From contig NZ_LMQU01000001.1 of assembly GCF_001425445.1 (NCBI RefSeq), positions 435,221-499,220 of the forward strand: a stretch of DNA of 64,000 nt, written 5' to 3'. Below the pieces are notes generated by a model. That model had not been told where the DNA came from and searched no databases. It saw only the letters and a list, made by a program, of their open reading frames with translations. This document shows, in pieces, positions 45,008 through 52,283 of the stretch. The position numbers and the translations under genes were made by a program. Position 1 is the first letter of the stretch. Every line of letters begins with the position of its first letter. This stretch comes from Devosia sp. Leaf420. Lineage in GTDB: Bacteria; Pseudomonadota; Alphaproteobacteria; Rhizobiales; Devosiaceae.

Positions 45008-45038
45008 GACGTCTGCGTTGCCCGCCAATGCAGACGTC
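45008..45038. terminator. Hairpin between convergent glucose dehydrogenase and CHASE2-EAL genes
   Basis: Perfect 9-bp arms GACGTCTGC (45008-45016) and GCAGACGTC (45030-45038). On the minus strand it is followed by CCCCTTTT, so it can terminate the EAL gene; it also lies 17 bases after the plus-strand stop. Confidence 0.7.
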
Positions 45039-45064
45039 AGTGATGGCGAGTACCCGCCGTAGGG

Positions 45065-47359
45065 TCAGGCGGCTTGCGAGCCGCACTCAAGGTCTGTGGG
45101 TAAATCGCCGGGCTTGCCGAACAGAAAGCCTTGCACGATGTCGCAGTCGATTGCTGCGAGGAGGGCCAGTTCCTCCTCGGTTTCCACGCCCTCAACGATC
45201 GTTTGGAGGCCAAGCGAAGCGCCCAGGGCCGCGATCGATTTGATCACCTGGCTACCCTTGCGTGTTTCCATTTGACGGACGAAGGATTGGTCGATCTTGA
45301 GCTTGTCCACCGGCAGCGTCGCGAGATAACTGAGCGACGAGTGACCGGTGCCGAAATCGTCGATCGCGATGGACACGCCCAATTCGCGAAGATGCCGCAG
45401 TGTCTCGACGATGGACAAATGGCCATCGGCGACGAGGCTTTCCGTGATCTCGACATCCAGGCGATCTGCAGGAAATCCACTTTTCTGCAGCGCCGATTGA
45501 ACCATGGCGAAAACATCGGCCCCAGCAAACTGCACGGGCGCTACGTTAATCGATAGCCGTCCCATCCAGCCGCTCTCGACGGCGCGTCGGCACGCTTCGT
45601 GAGCCACCCAGTTGCCGAGCTGGATGATGGTACCGTTTTCCTCAGCGAGAGGAATGAATTCGGCTGGCGAAACTGGGCCCAGCGCCGCCGAGTGCCAGCG
45701 CAGGAGCGCCTCGACACCAAGGGTCTGCCTCGTTCTGCCATCGACCTGCCGCTGGAAAACTAAACTCAGTTCGCCCTTCTCCACCGCGGTGCGCAGCGCA
45801 ATATCGATTTGACGGCGTCGTTCGAACTGCGCTTCGAAATCGGGCGCGTAGACACATCCGGCGAGACGCGTTCGACGCGCCATGGCGAGAGCCGTCCGAG
45901 CTTCCTGCAACAGGACCTCAGAGGATTTTCCGGCGCCCGGAGCGCTCCGTCCCCAAAGCAATTTCAGCTCGATCCGATGCCCTTCGACATCGTAGGGCAG
46001 TTCCAGTTTTTCGATCAGCCTCTGGAGGGCAGTGTCGCTCAAGCCAGCGTCTAGACCAATGGCGAAGACCTGACTTTCGATGCGGGCGACCGGACCTCCG
46101 ACAGACAAAGAGAGGCGGTCATGAAACTGCCGGATCACTTGATCGGCAACATGAAAACCAAGGCTGGCGCCGGCGCTCTCGGCCTGTTCAACGCGGAGGA
46201 GAAGAGCACCGGCGGTCTCAGATTCGTTACTCGCATCAAGTGCATCGCACCAGGCGCGCTCCGATAAGGCTCCGGTGTCATCATCATGTGTTGCGAGGAA
46301 GACCAGCCTCTTATGCTGTTCGCGCAATTGGCGGCGGCGGAGGATGCGGTCCTCGACAAGTTGAACCACGAGTGCTCCGGCAGCCAGCGCATGGAAACCA
46401 ACGGTGTCGAATTGGAGCGCTGCTAGCGCATAAGCAACGAAGGCGGCGGCTTCAAAGACCATTATCGCGGTCAAAGCGACAGCGACCGCGAGGCCCAGGC
46501 GGCGCCTTGGAAGAAGAGCGCTTCCGAGGAGAAAAAGAGCGCCCCATAGCAAAGCCGGCCATGTACCGACCTCAGTGAGAGCGCGGTTGAACTTGAGTGT
46601 TTCGGCCGCAGCAATCTGGACAGTCGCGCCCGGGACAACGCCAAAACGCGGCACCATGATCAGGTCATGCAGCTCTATGGCACTGGTCCCGATAACGACC
46701 TGCTTGTTTTCGAGAAGTGCGGGATCAACTGTTCCATCGAGCACCGCGGCGGCGGGCACGCGCACGATCTGACCAAGATCGATGGCGTAATCCATGCGCA
46801 GGGTCGGCGGGATCGGTTGGCCAGGGCTGAACTGGACAGGGATGGATTTAATGCCGGTATCGGCATCCTTGCCCGGTAGCGACCAGATCAGGCCCGCTTT
46901 AAGCCCGTCGATATTGACGAGGGCTTCTTCCGCGTGGGCTGCGAACTCCGGAAGGGGGCGGCTCCAAATTTCATCGCCGGATGCGGCCCGTTGGCGAAAT
47001 GCGGCGAGATAAGCGTATCCGCCGGCCGCTTCGAGGCTTTTCGCGAAGACCGCGTCTTCCGACGGGTTGGAGCGGGTGCTGAAGTCGATATCGAACGCTA
47101 TCTCATAGGCACCCATGGCCAGCAAGCGATCGAGCAACCCAGCGTGCAGCGACCGCGGCCACGGCCAGGTGCCGATTTCAGCAAGACTTGCGGCATCGAT
47201 ATCGACGAAGACAATGTCTCCGCTCGGTGCACGATCGGCGGCAGCAAATCGGATATCCCACAATTTGGCGTCGGCGGGCGCCCAAATGCCAAGGGTTGCC
47301 GTCGCTGCAAGAAACGACAACAGGCAGATCGTAACGACGATACGCACCGCCTTCGGCAT
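45065..47359 (-). CDS. CHASE2 sensor - degenerate GGDEF - EAL phosphodiesterase
   Basis: 764 residues. A first membrane span (about 6-26) leads into a CHASE2 extracellular sensor (WDIRFAAADRAPSGDIVFVDID...WPWPRSLHAGLLDRL), then three spans near 270-340. The GGDEF position (about 424-433) reads RIESQVFAI, so cyclase activity is lost. The EAL domain is intact: EALLRW (550-555), SINVAPVQF, DVEITES, IAIDDFGTGHSS, KIDQSFV and EGVET. It should hydrolyse c-di-GMP under control of an envelope signal. AAAGGAG precedes the ATG. It lies 32 bases downstream of a FecR gene, a frequent partner of CHASE2 proteins. Confidence 0.9.
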   Translation of the reverse strand: MPKAVRIVVTICLLSFLAATATLGIWAPADAKLWDIRFAAADRAPSGDIVFVDIDAASLAEIGTWPWPRSLHAGLLDRLLAMGAYEIAFDIDFSTRSNPSEDAVFAKSLEAAGGYAYLAAFRQRAASGDEIWSRPLPEFAAHAEEALVNIDGLKAGLIWSLPGKDADTGIKSIPVQFSPGQPIPPTLRMDYAIDLGQIVRVPAAAVLDGTVDPALLENKQVVIGTSAIELHDLIMVPRFGVVPGATVQIAAAETLKFNRALTEVGTWPALLWGALFLLGSALLPRRRLGLAVAVALTAIMVFEAAAFVAYALAALQFDTVGFHALAAGALVVQLVEDRILRRRQLREQHKRLVFLATHDDDTGALSERAWCDALDASNESETAGALLLRVEQAESAGASLGFHVADQVIRQFHDRLSLSVGGPVARIESQVFAIGLDAGLSDTALQRLIEKLELPYDVEGHRIELKLLWGRSAPGAGKSSEVLLQEARTALAMARRTRLAGCVYAPDFEAQFERRRQIDIALRTAVEKGELSLVFQRQVDGRTRQTLGVEALLRWHSAALGPVSPAEFIPLAEENGTIIQLGNWVAHEACRRAVESGWMGRLSINVAPVQFAGADVFAMVQSALQKSGFPADRLDVEITESLVADGHLSIVETLRHLRELGVSIAIDDFGTGHSSLSYLATLPVDKLKIDQSFVRQMETRKGSQVIKSIAALGASLGLQTIVEGVETEEELALLAAIDCDIVQGFLFGKPGDLPTDLECGSQAA

Positions 47360-47391
47360 GGCCGCTCCTTTAGTCGGCTGAACGCAGCGGA

Positions 47392-48507
47392 CTAATTGTT
47401 CTTGCCATTGCCATTGCCGTTTCCGTTGCCGTTCCCGTTTCCGTTGCCATTGTTACCGTTATTGCCATTGCCGCCCCCCTCGCCGCTTTTGCCGTTGTTG
47501 TCGCCCTTGCCGCTATTTTCCTGGCTTCCGTTGCCGTTATTTCCGTTGTTGCCGTTTCCGTTGCCGTTATTTCCGTTGTTCCCGTTGCTGGTACCGTTGT
47601 TTACGCCGTCGTCGCTGCCTTTGTTGCCGTTGCCATTCCCGTTTCCATTGTTCCCGTTGTTGCCATTTCCGTTGCCGTTATTGCCGCCCTCGCCATTTCC
47701 GTTGCCGTTGTTGCCATTGCCATTACCGCCGCCATTGCCTTTCCCCGAGTTACCCGACCCGTCGCCGCCGTTATTTCCCTTACCATTGCCGTTACCGTTG
47801 CCGTTATTGCCGGTTCCAGGCCCATTGCCGCGGCCGTTATTGCCGCTTTCGCCGGATTGCTTGATGACAGGAGGCTGGCCGCTTCCATCCGCCGAGGCAT
47901 CAGTGGTCGGCTTTGTATCCCTGTTTCCGCTGCTGCTGACGAGGACGCCGTTTGAGGTGTAGACCGCGGCCGCACCCATGCCTTCGACCTGAAGCGGAGC
48001 TTCGGTAGTGACCGCAGCTTCCTGTCCCGGCCTGACGTCGGCCACGAGATCATTTGAGCTGTCCTGCACCTGAACGACCCCTCGATCGACATCGACAAGA
48101 GATCCGCTACCATCGGAGGTGACGGTGAATTTGGTGCCTTTGACGACGGCGGCGAGAAAGGGCGTTTGCACCGAAAAGTGCTGCACGTTGCGCCGCTCGA
48201 CATCGACGGAGACGACGCCTGCGGCCTGTATCACTGAGGTCATCAGATCAGGGCCGGCATCGCGGATTTGGACGACCGTGTTAGACCCAAGCGAAAAATG
48301 ATCGTTGCCCCGGCTGAAGTCCACACGCGCATTGGCGCCGGTCTTGAGACTTGAGCCATCACCGATCTCGAGGCCCCTCGTGACCGGCTGCCAACTGCCA
48401 TCTGCCTCGACCAAAACCTCACCTCTTACCCGGTCGGCGGTCCAGGCAGCTGCCATGGCGGCAGACGAAAGCGAAAACAGCAGAGCTGCAACAAGCATGC
48501 GAAACAT
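47392..48507 (-). CDS. FecR-domain protein with long Gly/Asn-rich repeat tail
   Basis: 371 residues. Signal peptide about 1-20 (ends MAAAW). A FecR domain covers about 21-160: VRGEVLVEADGSWQPVTRGLEIGDGSSLKTGANARVDF, then FSVQTPFLAAVVKGTKFTV and LVDVDRGVVQVQD. From about residue 215 to the end it is almost pure Gly/Asn with scattered Lys, Ser, Glu. The tail DNA (47395-47860) is built of short related units. GGAGG precedes ATG 48507. The domain probably senses or binds in the envelope and may feed the adjacent CHASE2 sensor. The tail is likely disordered. Confidence 0.88.
   Translation of the reverse strand: MFRMLVAALLFSLSSAAMAAAWTADRVRGEVLVEADGSWQPVTRGLEIGDGSSLKTGANARVDFSRGNDHFSLGSNTVVQIRDAGPDLMTSVIQAAGVVSVDVERRNVQHFSVQTPFLAAVVKGTKFTVTSDGSGSLVDVDRGVVQVQDSSNDLVADVRPGQEAAVTTEAPLQVEGMGAAAVYTSNGVLVSSSGNRDTKPTTDASADGSGQPPVIKQSGESGNNGRGNGPGTGNNGNGNGNGKGNNGGDGSGNSGKGNGGGNGNGNNGNGNGEGGNNGNGNGNNGNNGNGNGNGNKGSDDGVNNGTSNGNNGNNGNGNGNNGNNGNGSQENSGKGDNNGKSGEGGGNGNNGNNGNGNGNGNGNGNGNGKNN
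47395..47860 (-). repeat. Coding low-complexity repeat (Gly-Asn units) in the FecR gene
   Basis: About 150 codons alternate GGN/AAC-AAT in variable units such as GNGNGN and GNNGNG, interrupted by K, S, E and D. Short near-identical stretches recur many times, so slippage and length variation are likely. Third positions still vary, showing selection on the protein rather than a recent exact expansion. Confidence 0.85.
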
Positions 48508-48670
48508 TAGAGGCCTCCAGATCAGGCACTCTCTCACATGCTGAACATCGTGGAGTTACTTAGGTTAAACCCACAGATCACAGCTATCGAACTGGTGAAC
48601 CAAAGCTTTCGCCAAACAGGGCGTCGACGAGCTGCGAACGCTGCTAGGCAATTTGGCAAATGAGGGAAAG

Positions 48671-48760
48671 TGGCGGAGAGGAAGGGATTCGAACCCTCGA
48701 GACCGTTCCCGATCTGCACCCTTAGCAGGGGTGTGCCTTCGACCACTCGGCCACCTCTCC
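48671..48760 (-). tRNA. tRNA-Ser (anticodon GCU)
   Basis: Minus-strand cloverleaf of 90 bases including an encoded CCA. Acceptor GGAGAGG pairs with CCTCTCC; the anticodon arm is CACCC-CTGCTAA-GGGTG with anticodon GCT; a long variable arm and a GGTTCGAATCC T-arm are present, as expected for serine tRNA. It reads AGC/AGU codons. Confidence 0.95.
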
Positions 48761-48923
48761 GGCGGGGTTGGGTCTAGCGAGCGGCGGGGGGGATGGCAAG
48801 CGGTTTTTGGACCGGTGCCGGCGAAAGGCTGGGATGGCAGGGTTTCTGTCCATGGCGATTGGCGAGAAGCGCGGCGGGGTCTAGCTTTGCCTTCATAGTC
48901 GAATCGAAAAGGTGGGACGGGGC

Positions 48924-49457
48924 ATGATGATGCATGGACGGGTCACGGCCATTCTTCGGCTGAGTGCGATTCTCACCGGGCTGTCGGTCGGAGCGGCCGC
49001 GTCGCAGGAAATACCCTTGTCGCCGATAGAGGGTGTTTGGCGCGCTCAACTGCAGTCAGAGATCACCATTGCGCCCTGTGAGCTTGGATTTTGCGGCTAT
49101 CTTACCAAGATCGTGGTGCCCGAGGATATCTTGAGTGCCGAGGAAGCGGAGGCCGCGGCCGCAATGAGCCCTGAGCAGTTTTTTGACGAGCGCAATGAGG
49201 ACCCTGCCCTGCGCAATCGGCCGATGCTGGGACTACACATGCTGACGCTGTGGTCGGGCGAGCGGCCGACAGTGTTCGATGGCGAGGTCTATAATCCGCA
49301 GGATGGAAAGACCTATTCGGGTTATGTCGAACTGCTCGGGCCCGATGCGCTGCGCCTCAATGGCTGCGTGCTTTATAACGTGATCTGCCGGGGCGAGGAT
49401 TGGGTGCGGGTGCCGCAGGGGGAGCTCGATGCGCGGGCGGCGGCGGAAGCGCAGTAA
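48924..49457 (+). CDS. DUF2147-type secreted protein
   Basis: 177 residues. Signal peptide about 1-25 (ends AAASQE). Conserved DUF2147 features: SPIEGVWRAQ, paired cysteines in IAPCELGFCGYL, DGKTYSGYVELLGPDALRLNGCV and a final CRGEDWVRV. The family is a periplasmic lipocalin-like beta barrel of unknown function, widespread in alphaproteobacteria. Several ATG codons in a row (48924, 48927, 48930) leave the exact start open; a GTG at 48912 is also possible. It is separate from neighbours. Confidence 0.82.
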   Translation: MMMHGRVTAILRLSAILTGLSVGAAASQEIPLSPIEGVWRAQLQSEITIAPCELGFCGYLTKIVVPEDILSAEEAEAAAAMSPEQFFDERNEDPALRNRPMLGLHMLTLWSGERPTVFDGEVYNPQDGKTYSGYVELLGPDALRLNGCVLYNVICRGEDWVRVPQGELDARAAAEAQ

Positions 49458-49509
49458 GGCGCCTCATCACAACTGGGGAGTTGGGAAGGCCGATGGCCTT
49501 CCCGAGTGT

Positions 49510-50214
49510 TCAGCGGGCGCGCTGGTTGAAGAGGATCTTTTGCGCTTCCTTGTCGTCGGCGAGGCTTTTGCCCTGGACGTCCTTGCCCCAGTTGAGGCCG
49601 CTCTGGACAGCAGGACGACCACCGACGCGGTCGATCCAGGCGAGCGCATTGGGGAATTCGTCGCGCGTAATTCCATAGCGCTCCCACGACTGGGCCCAGC
49701 CGATGGAAGCGATATCGGCGATGGAATAATCACCGGCGATATAATCCTGGCCTTCGAGCTGCTTGTTGAGGACGCCGAAGAGACGGTGGGTCTCGTCGCT
49801 ATAGCGCTTGATGGCGTAGGGGATTTTTTCGGGGGCATAGACCGAGAAGTGATTGTTCTGGCCGAGCATCGGGCCAAAGCCTCCGACCTGCCAAAAGAGC
49901 CACTCGTCGACCTTGACCTGAGCGCGAGTGTCGGTCGGGTAGAACTGGCCGAATTTCAGGCCGAGATATTTCAGGATCGCGCCGGATTCAAAGATCGAGA
50001 TCGGTTCGCCGCCCGGGCCTTCGGGATCGATGATGGCGGGGATCTTATTATTGGGCGAAATGGCGAGGAATTCGGGCGTGAACTGCTCACCCTTGCCGAT
50101 ATCGATGCGATGATAGTTCCACGGCACGCCCAGCTCTTCGAGCATGATGTGGACCTTCTGCCCGTTCGGCGTGGGCAGGGAGAATGCTTCGATCGGATTG
50201 GTCTGGGTGGTCAT
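49510..50214 (-). CDS. Glutathione S-transferase family protein (YfcG/YghU-like)
   Basis: 234 residues. N-terminal thioredoxin fold with LPTPNGQKVHIMLEELGVPWNYHRIDIGKGEQ, SPNNKIPAIIDPEGPGG and IFESGAILKYL, then an all-helical C-terminal domain with QDYIAGDYSIADIA. This pattern matches the Nu-class YfcG/YghU disulfide reductases that use glutathione. It is cytosolic and probably acts in thiol redox balance or peroxide defence. ATG 50214 (MTTQTNPIEAF) fits the family start; the upstream extension does not. Confidence 0.88.
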   Translation of the reverse strand: MTTQTNPIEAFSLPTPNGQKVHIMLEELGVPWNYHRIDIGKGEQFTPEFLAISPNNKIPAIIDPEGPGGEPISIFESGAILKYLGLKFGQFYPTDTRAQVKVDEWLFWQVGGFGPMLGQNNHFSVYAPEKIPYAIKRYSDETHRLFGVLNKQLEGQDYIAGDYSIADIASIGWAQSWERYGITRDEFPNALAWIDRVGGRPAVQSGLNWGKDVQGKSLADDKEAQKILFNQRAR

Positions 50215-50321
50215 AAGGCACCGTCCTGTTGCTGGATGCGATAGGTATATCGGTGTTTTACGATGGTGAGCAATGGGCGGCGAGGAGAGGATCACCCGCC
50301 GCACCGGGCCGCCACAGAATA

Positions 50322-50762
50322 CTATTCCCGCATCAGGCGCATTTGGGGCGCACCATTACCGCGAAGGGCTGGCGAGATGCCGTGGATATCGACCGTGGCG
50401 GTGACGCGCTGCCGGGTGGCGGCGAACATGAAGTGCGGCGTGACATTGACCGGCTCATCGAACTGGATGGTCACCTTATGATGCTGCATGTCGCTCGAGA
50501 GTTGGAGGCCGATGAGAAGGCCGCGGAACGGCTGCTCGAGATAGTAGCCTTTGACGCGCATGCCGACCTGGAAGGGGACGGCGACGCGATCGGGCAGGCT
50601 GGCGCGGGCGGTGTTCCAATCGCGAAAGCCATGGGCGCGGGCAATCTCTTCGAGGGCTGCGCCATGGGTGATCGGCTGATTGGCCCGAGCACGCCCTTCA
50701 CGCAGGTTCTTGGCCTCGGATTTCAGAGTTTGGGCGGATGGGGTATCGAGTGAAAAAGCCAT
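50322..50762 (-). CDS. Glyoxalase-superfamily-related protein
   Basis: 146 residues from ATG 50762 with an AGGAG site eight bases upstream. The N-terminal half carries LKSEAKNLREGRARANQPITHGAALEEIARAHGFRDWNTARA, a helical module (ISHGxALExIAxxxGFRDWNT) typical of small proteins annotated as glyoxalase-superfamily. The C-terminal half is a beta-rich segment (FQVGMRVKGYYLEQPFRGLLIGL). No known catalytic set is visible. Function unknown. Confidence 0.7.
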   Translation of the reverse strand: MAFSLDTPSAQTLKSEAKNLREGRARANQPITHGAALEEIARAHGFRDWNTARASLPDRVAVPFQVGMRVKGYYLEQPFRGLLIGLQLSSDMQHHKVTIQFDEPVNVTPHFMFAATRQRVTATVDIHGISPALRGNGAPQMRLMRE

Positions 50763-51043
50763 CGGGTCATCTCCTTGAGGAGGCGACTGGTCCATGGGGG
50801 CTCGCTTTGCCATGATGCGCCTCGGAGGAACCGAAGGGTCGTCAGGTCTTCTCAGGCTGGGCTTCACCATGGACAAATGTCCGCGAGCGGCGGGCGCCAG
50901 CAACCGGAGGCGTCAATGCGCCTTGGCGATGCGGAAGTCAAGACGCGCGGATCACTAGCCGTGATAGAGCGGATCAGACAATTGCGTTGGGCGAATGTCG
51001 GCGTTCGGTCTAGGAACAGGTGTTTCCCCTTCGCGGAATTGTC

Positions 51044-51814
51044 ATGACCGAACTTCTGCTTTTCATCGCCGGCCTTTTGGGTGGCGCCGTCAATTCGCTG
51101 GCTGGCGGGGGCTCGTTCATCGTTTTTCCGGCTCTGCTGGTTGCAGGCGTGCCGCCAGTTCTCGCCAATGCGTCGAACACATATGCCGCCCTGCCCGGCT
51201 ATGTCAGCGGCGCGGCAGGCTATTGGAAGTCGGTGGCGCCCTATAAGGACCGGTTGCTGATCTATGGGATCATCGCGGCCGTGTTTGGCTTTGTCGGCGC
51301 GGAACTGCTGCTGGTGGTTTCGGACGCGCAGTTTTCGCTGGTCGTGCCCTGGCTGATGGCTTTTGCGGTCGCGCTGTTCATTTTCGGCAATCGGATCAAC
51401 GGGGCGCTACGCTCGCGCGGTGGCAGACGGTCGGGGATGAAGGCGCTGGGGGCGGTGCTGATCCTCGTGCTGCTCGCCGGGGTGTCGGTCTATGGCGGGT
51501 TCTTCAATGCTGGGCTCGGCATTCTGCTCCTGGCATTCCTGGCGCTGGCAGGGATGAGCGACATGCATGCGATGAACGGGCTGAAGCTCTTCATCTCCTC
51601 GACCATCGCGCTGGTGGCAGTGGTGCGGTTTGTCTTCAACGGCACGATCGACTGGTATCACGGCTCGATCGCGCTTGTTGGGGTAACGATCGGCGGCTAT
51701 GTCGCGGCGCGACTGGCGCAGCATATTCCGACGCAGTGGATCCGTGTTGGGGTCATCGTTTATGGGATCGCGATGACAGGGTATTTTTTCTGGCGGGCTT
51801 ATGGGCAGGGGTGA
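51044..51814 (+). CDS. TSUP/TauE-SafE family membrane permease
   Basis: 256 residues with about eight spans and the duplicated pattern of the family: LFIAGLLGGAVNSLAGGGSFIVFPALL in the first half and VSVYGGFFNAGLGILLLAFLALAG in the second. TSUP proteins export or import organosulfur anions, sulfite or other small acids. With the sulfate receptor elsewhere in the window this could be sulfur related, but no gene next to it supports a specific substrate. ATG 51044 is preferred; the ribosome site is weak. Confidence 0.85.
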   Translation: MTELLLFIAGLLGGAVNSLAGGGSFIVFPALLVAGVPPVLANASNTYAALPGYVSGAAGYWKSVAPYKDRLLIYGIIAAVFGFVGAELLLVVSDAQFSLVVPWLMAFAVALFIFGNRINGALRSRGGRRSGMKALGAVLILVLLAGVSVYGGFFNAGLGILLLAFLALAGMSDMHAMNGLKLFISSTIALVAVVRFVFNGTIDWYHGSIALVGVTIGGYVAARLAQHIPTQWIRVGVIVYGIAMTGYFFWRAYGQG

Positions 51815-51853
51815 GCGCCGGACGGCGGTGAGCCTCCGGATATGCGTGGACGG

Positions 51854-51925
51854 GCTCCCGAGGCTCTCACGCCCCTAGAGTGTGTGAAAAAAGTGAGGCG
51901 TGTAAGCCTCGGGAGCGCCTTTTTT
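51854..51925 (+). terminator. Two-tier hairpin terminator or small structured RNA
   Basis: Outer perfect 12-bp arms GCTCCCGAGGCT (51854-51865) and AGCCTCGGGAGC (51905-51916) enclose inner arms CACGCC (51868-51873) and GGCGTG (51897-51902); six T follow at 51920-51925. It is 40 bases after the TSUP stop. The loop also contains A6. Confidence 0.75.
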
Positions 51926-52134
51926 CGGACAGGTCTCACAGCGCCTCTTTGATCGCTCGTCGCGAGGCGGCCAGTCCCGAACGCGTCTGGGAGACGAAAC
52001 CCGACGAAGGCCCTCCCCGCTCCTGTCGTCTGCAGACCGTCCGTGCGGGGATGGATGGGCAGAGGATAGCGGAGGTTTTGGGGCCGGGGATAAGGGGCAT
52101 AAGATTGGTGCTGGTACTGCCAGACGCGCGATGT

Positions 52135-52165
52135 AACCCCGGCGGAGGCCGGGGGCCATCCTGAG
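52135..52165. repeat. Palindromic repeat, family 1 (CCCCGGC hairpin), copy A
   Basis: CCCCGGCGGAGGCCGGGG core with a CCATCCTGAG tail. Same family as the inverted copy at 52210-52240 and the copy at 61911-61943. Confidence 0.8.
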
Positions 52166-52209
52166 TTGGCTGGGCTCTATCAATTTATCTGGGCTCACCC
52201 ATGTCCGGC

Positions 52210-52240
52210 GATGGGCCCCGGCATTCGCCGGGGTGACAGC
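52210..52240. repeat. Palindromic repeat, family 1, copy B (inverted to copy A)
   Basis: GGGCCCCGGCATTCGCCGGGG then TGACAGC. It is inverted relative to copy A, 44 bases away, forming a BIME-like pair. Confidence 0.8.
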
Positions 52241-52283
52241 AGGTGGCTCAGTAAGATGGTACCAAACATCTGGCCCAATGGCG

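Larger units (their letters stand above)
51815..52283. other. Intergenic region with structured elements, no gene
   Basis: 469 bases between convergent genes. It holds the long two-tier hairpin at 51854-51925, a GC-rich stretch with further stems (CGTCT/AGACG near 51980-52000), and an inverted pair of family-1 palindromic repeats (52135-52240). Open frames here lack ribosome sites and coding bias. Confidence 0.7.

Noticed and set aside
47395..47860. Repeated short units suggesting a CRISPR or satellite array
   Set aside because: Units are irregular, have no constant repeat or spacers, and are in frame with the FecR coding sequence.
47396..47962. Long plus-strand open frame rich in Pro, Leu and Phe
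   Set aside because: It is the antisense of the Gly/Asn repeat tail of the FecR gene; composition is dictated by the repeat and there is no ribosome site.
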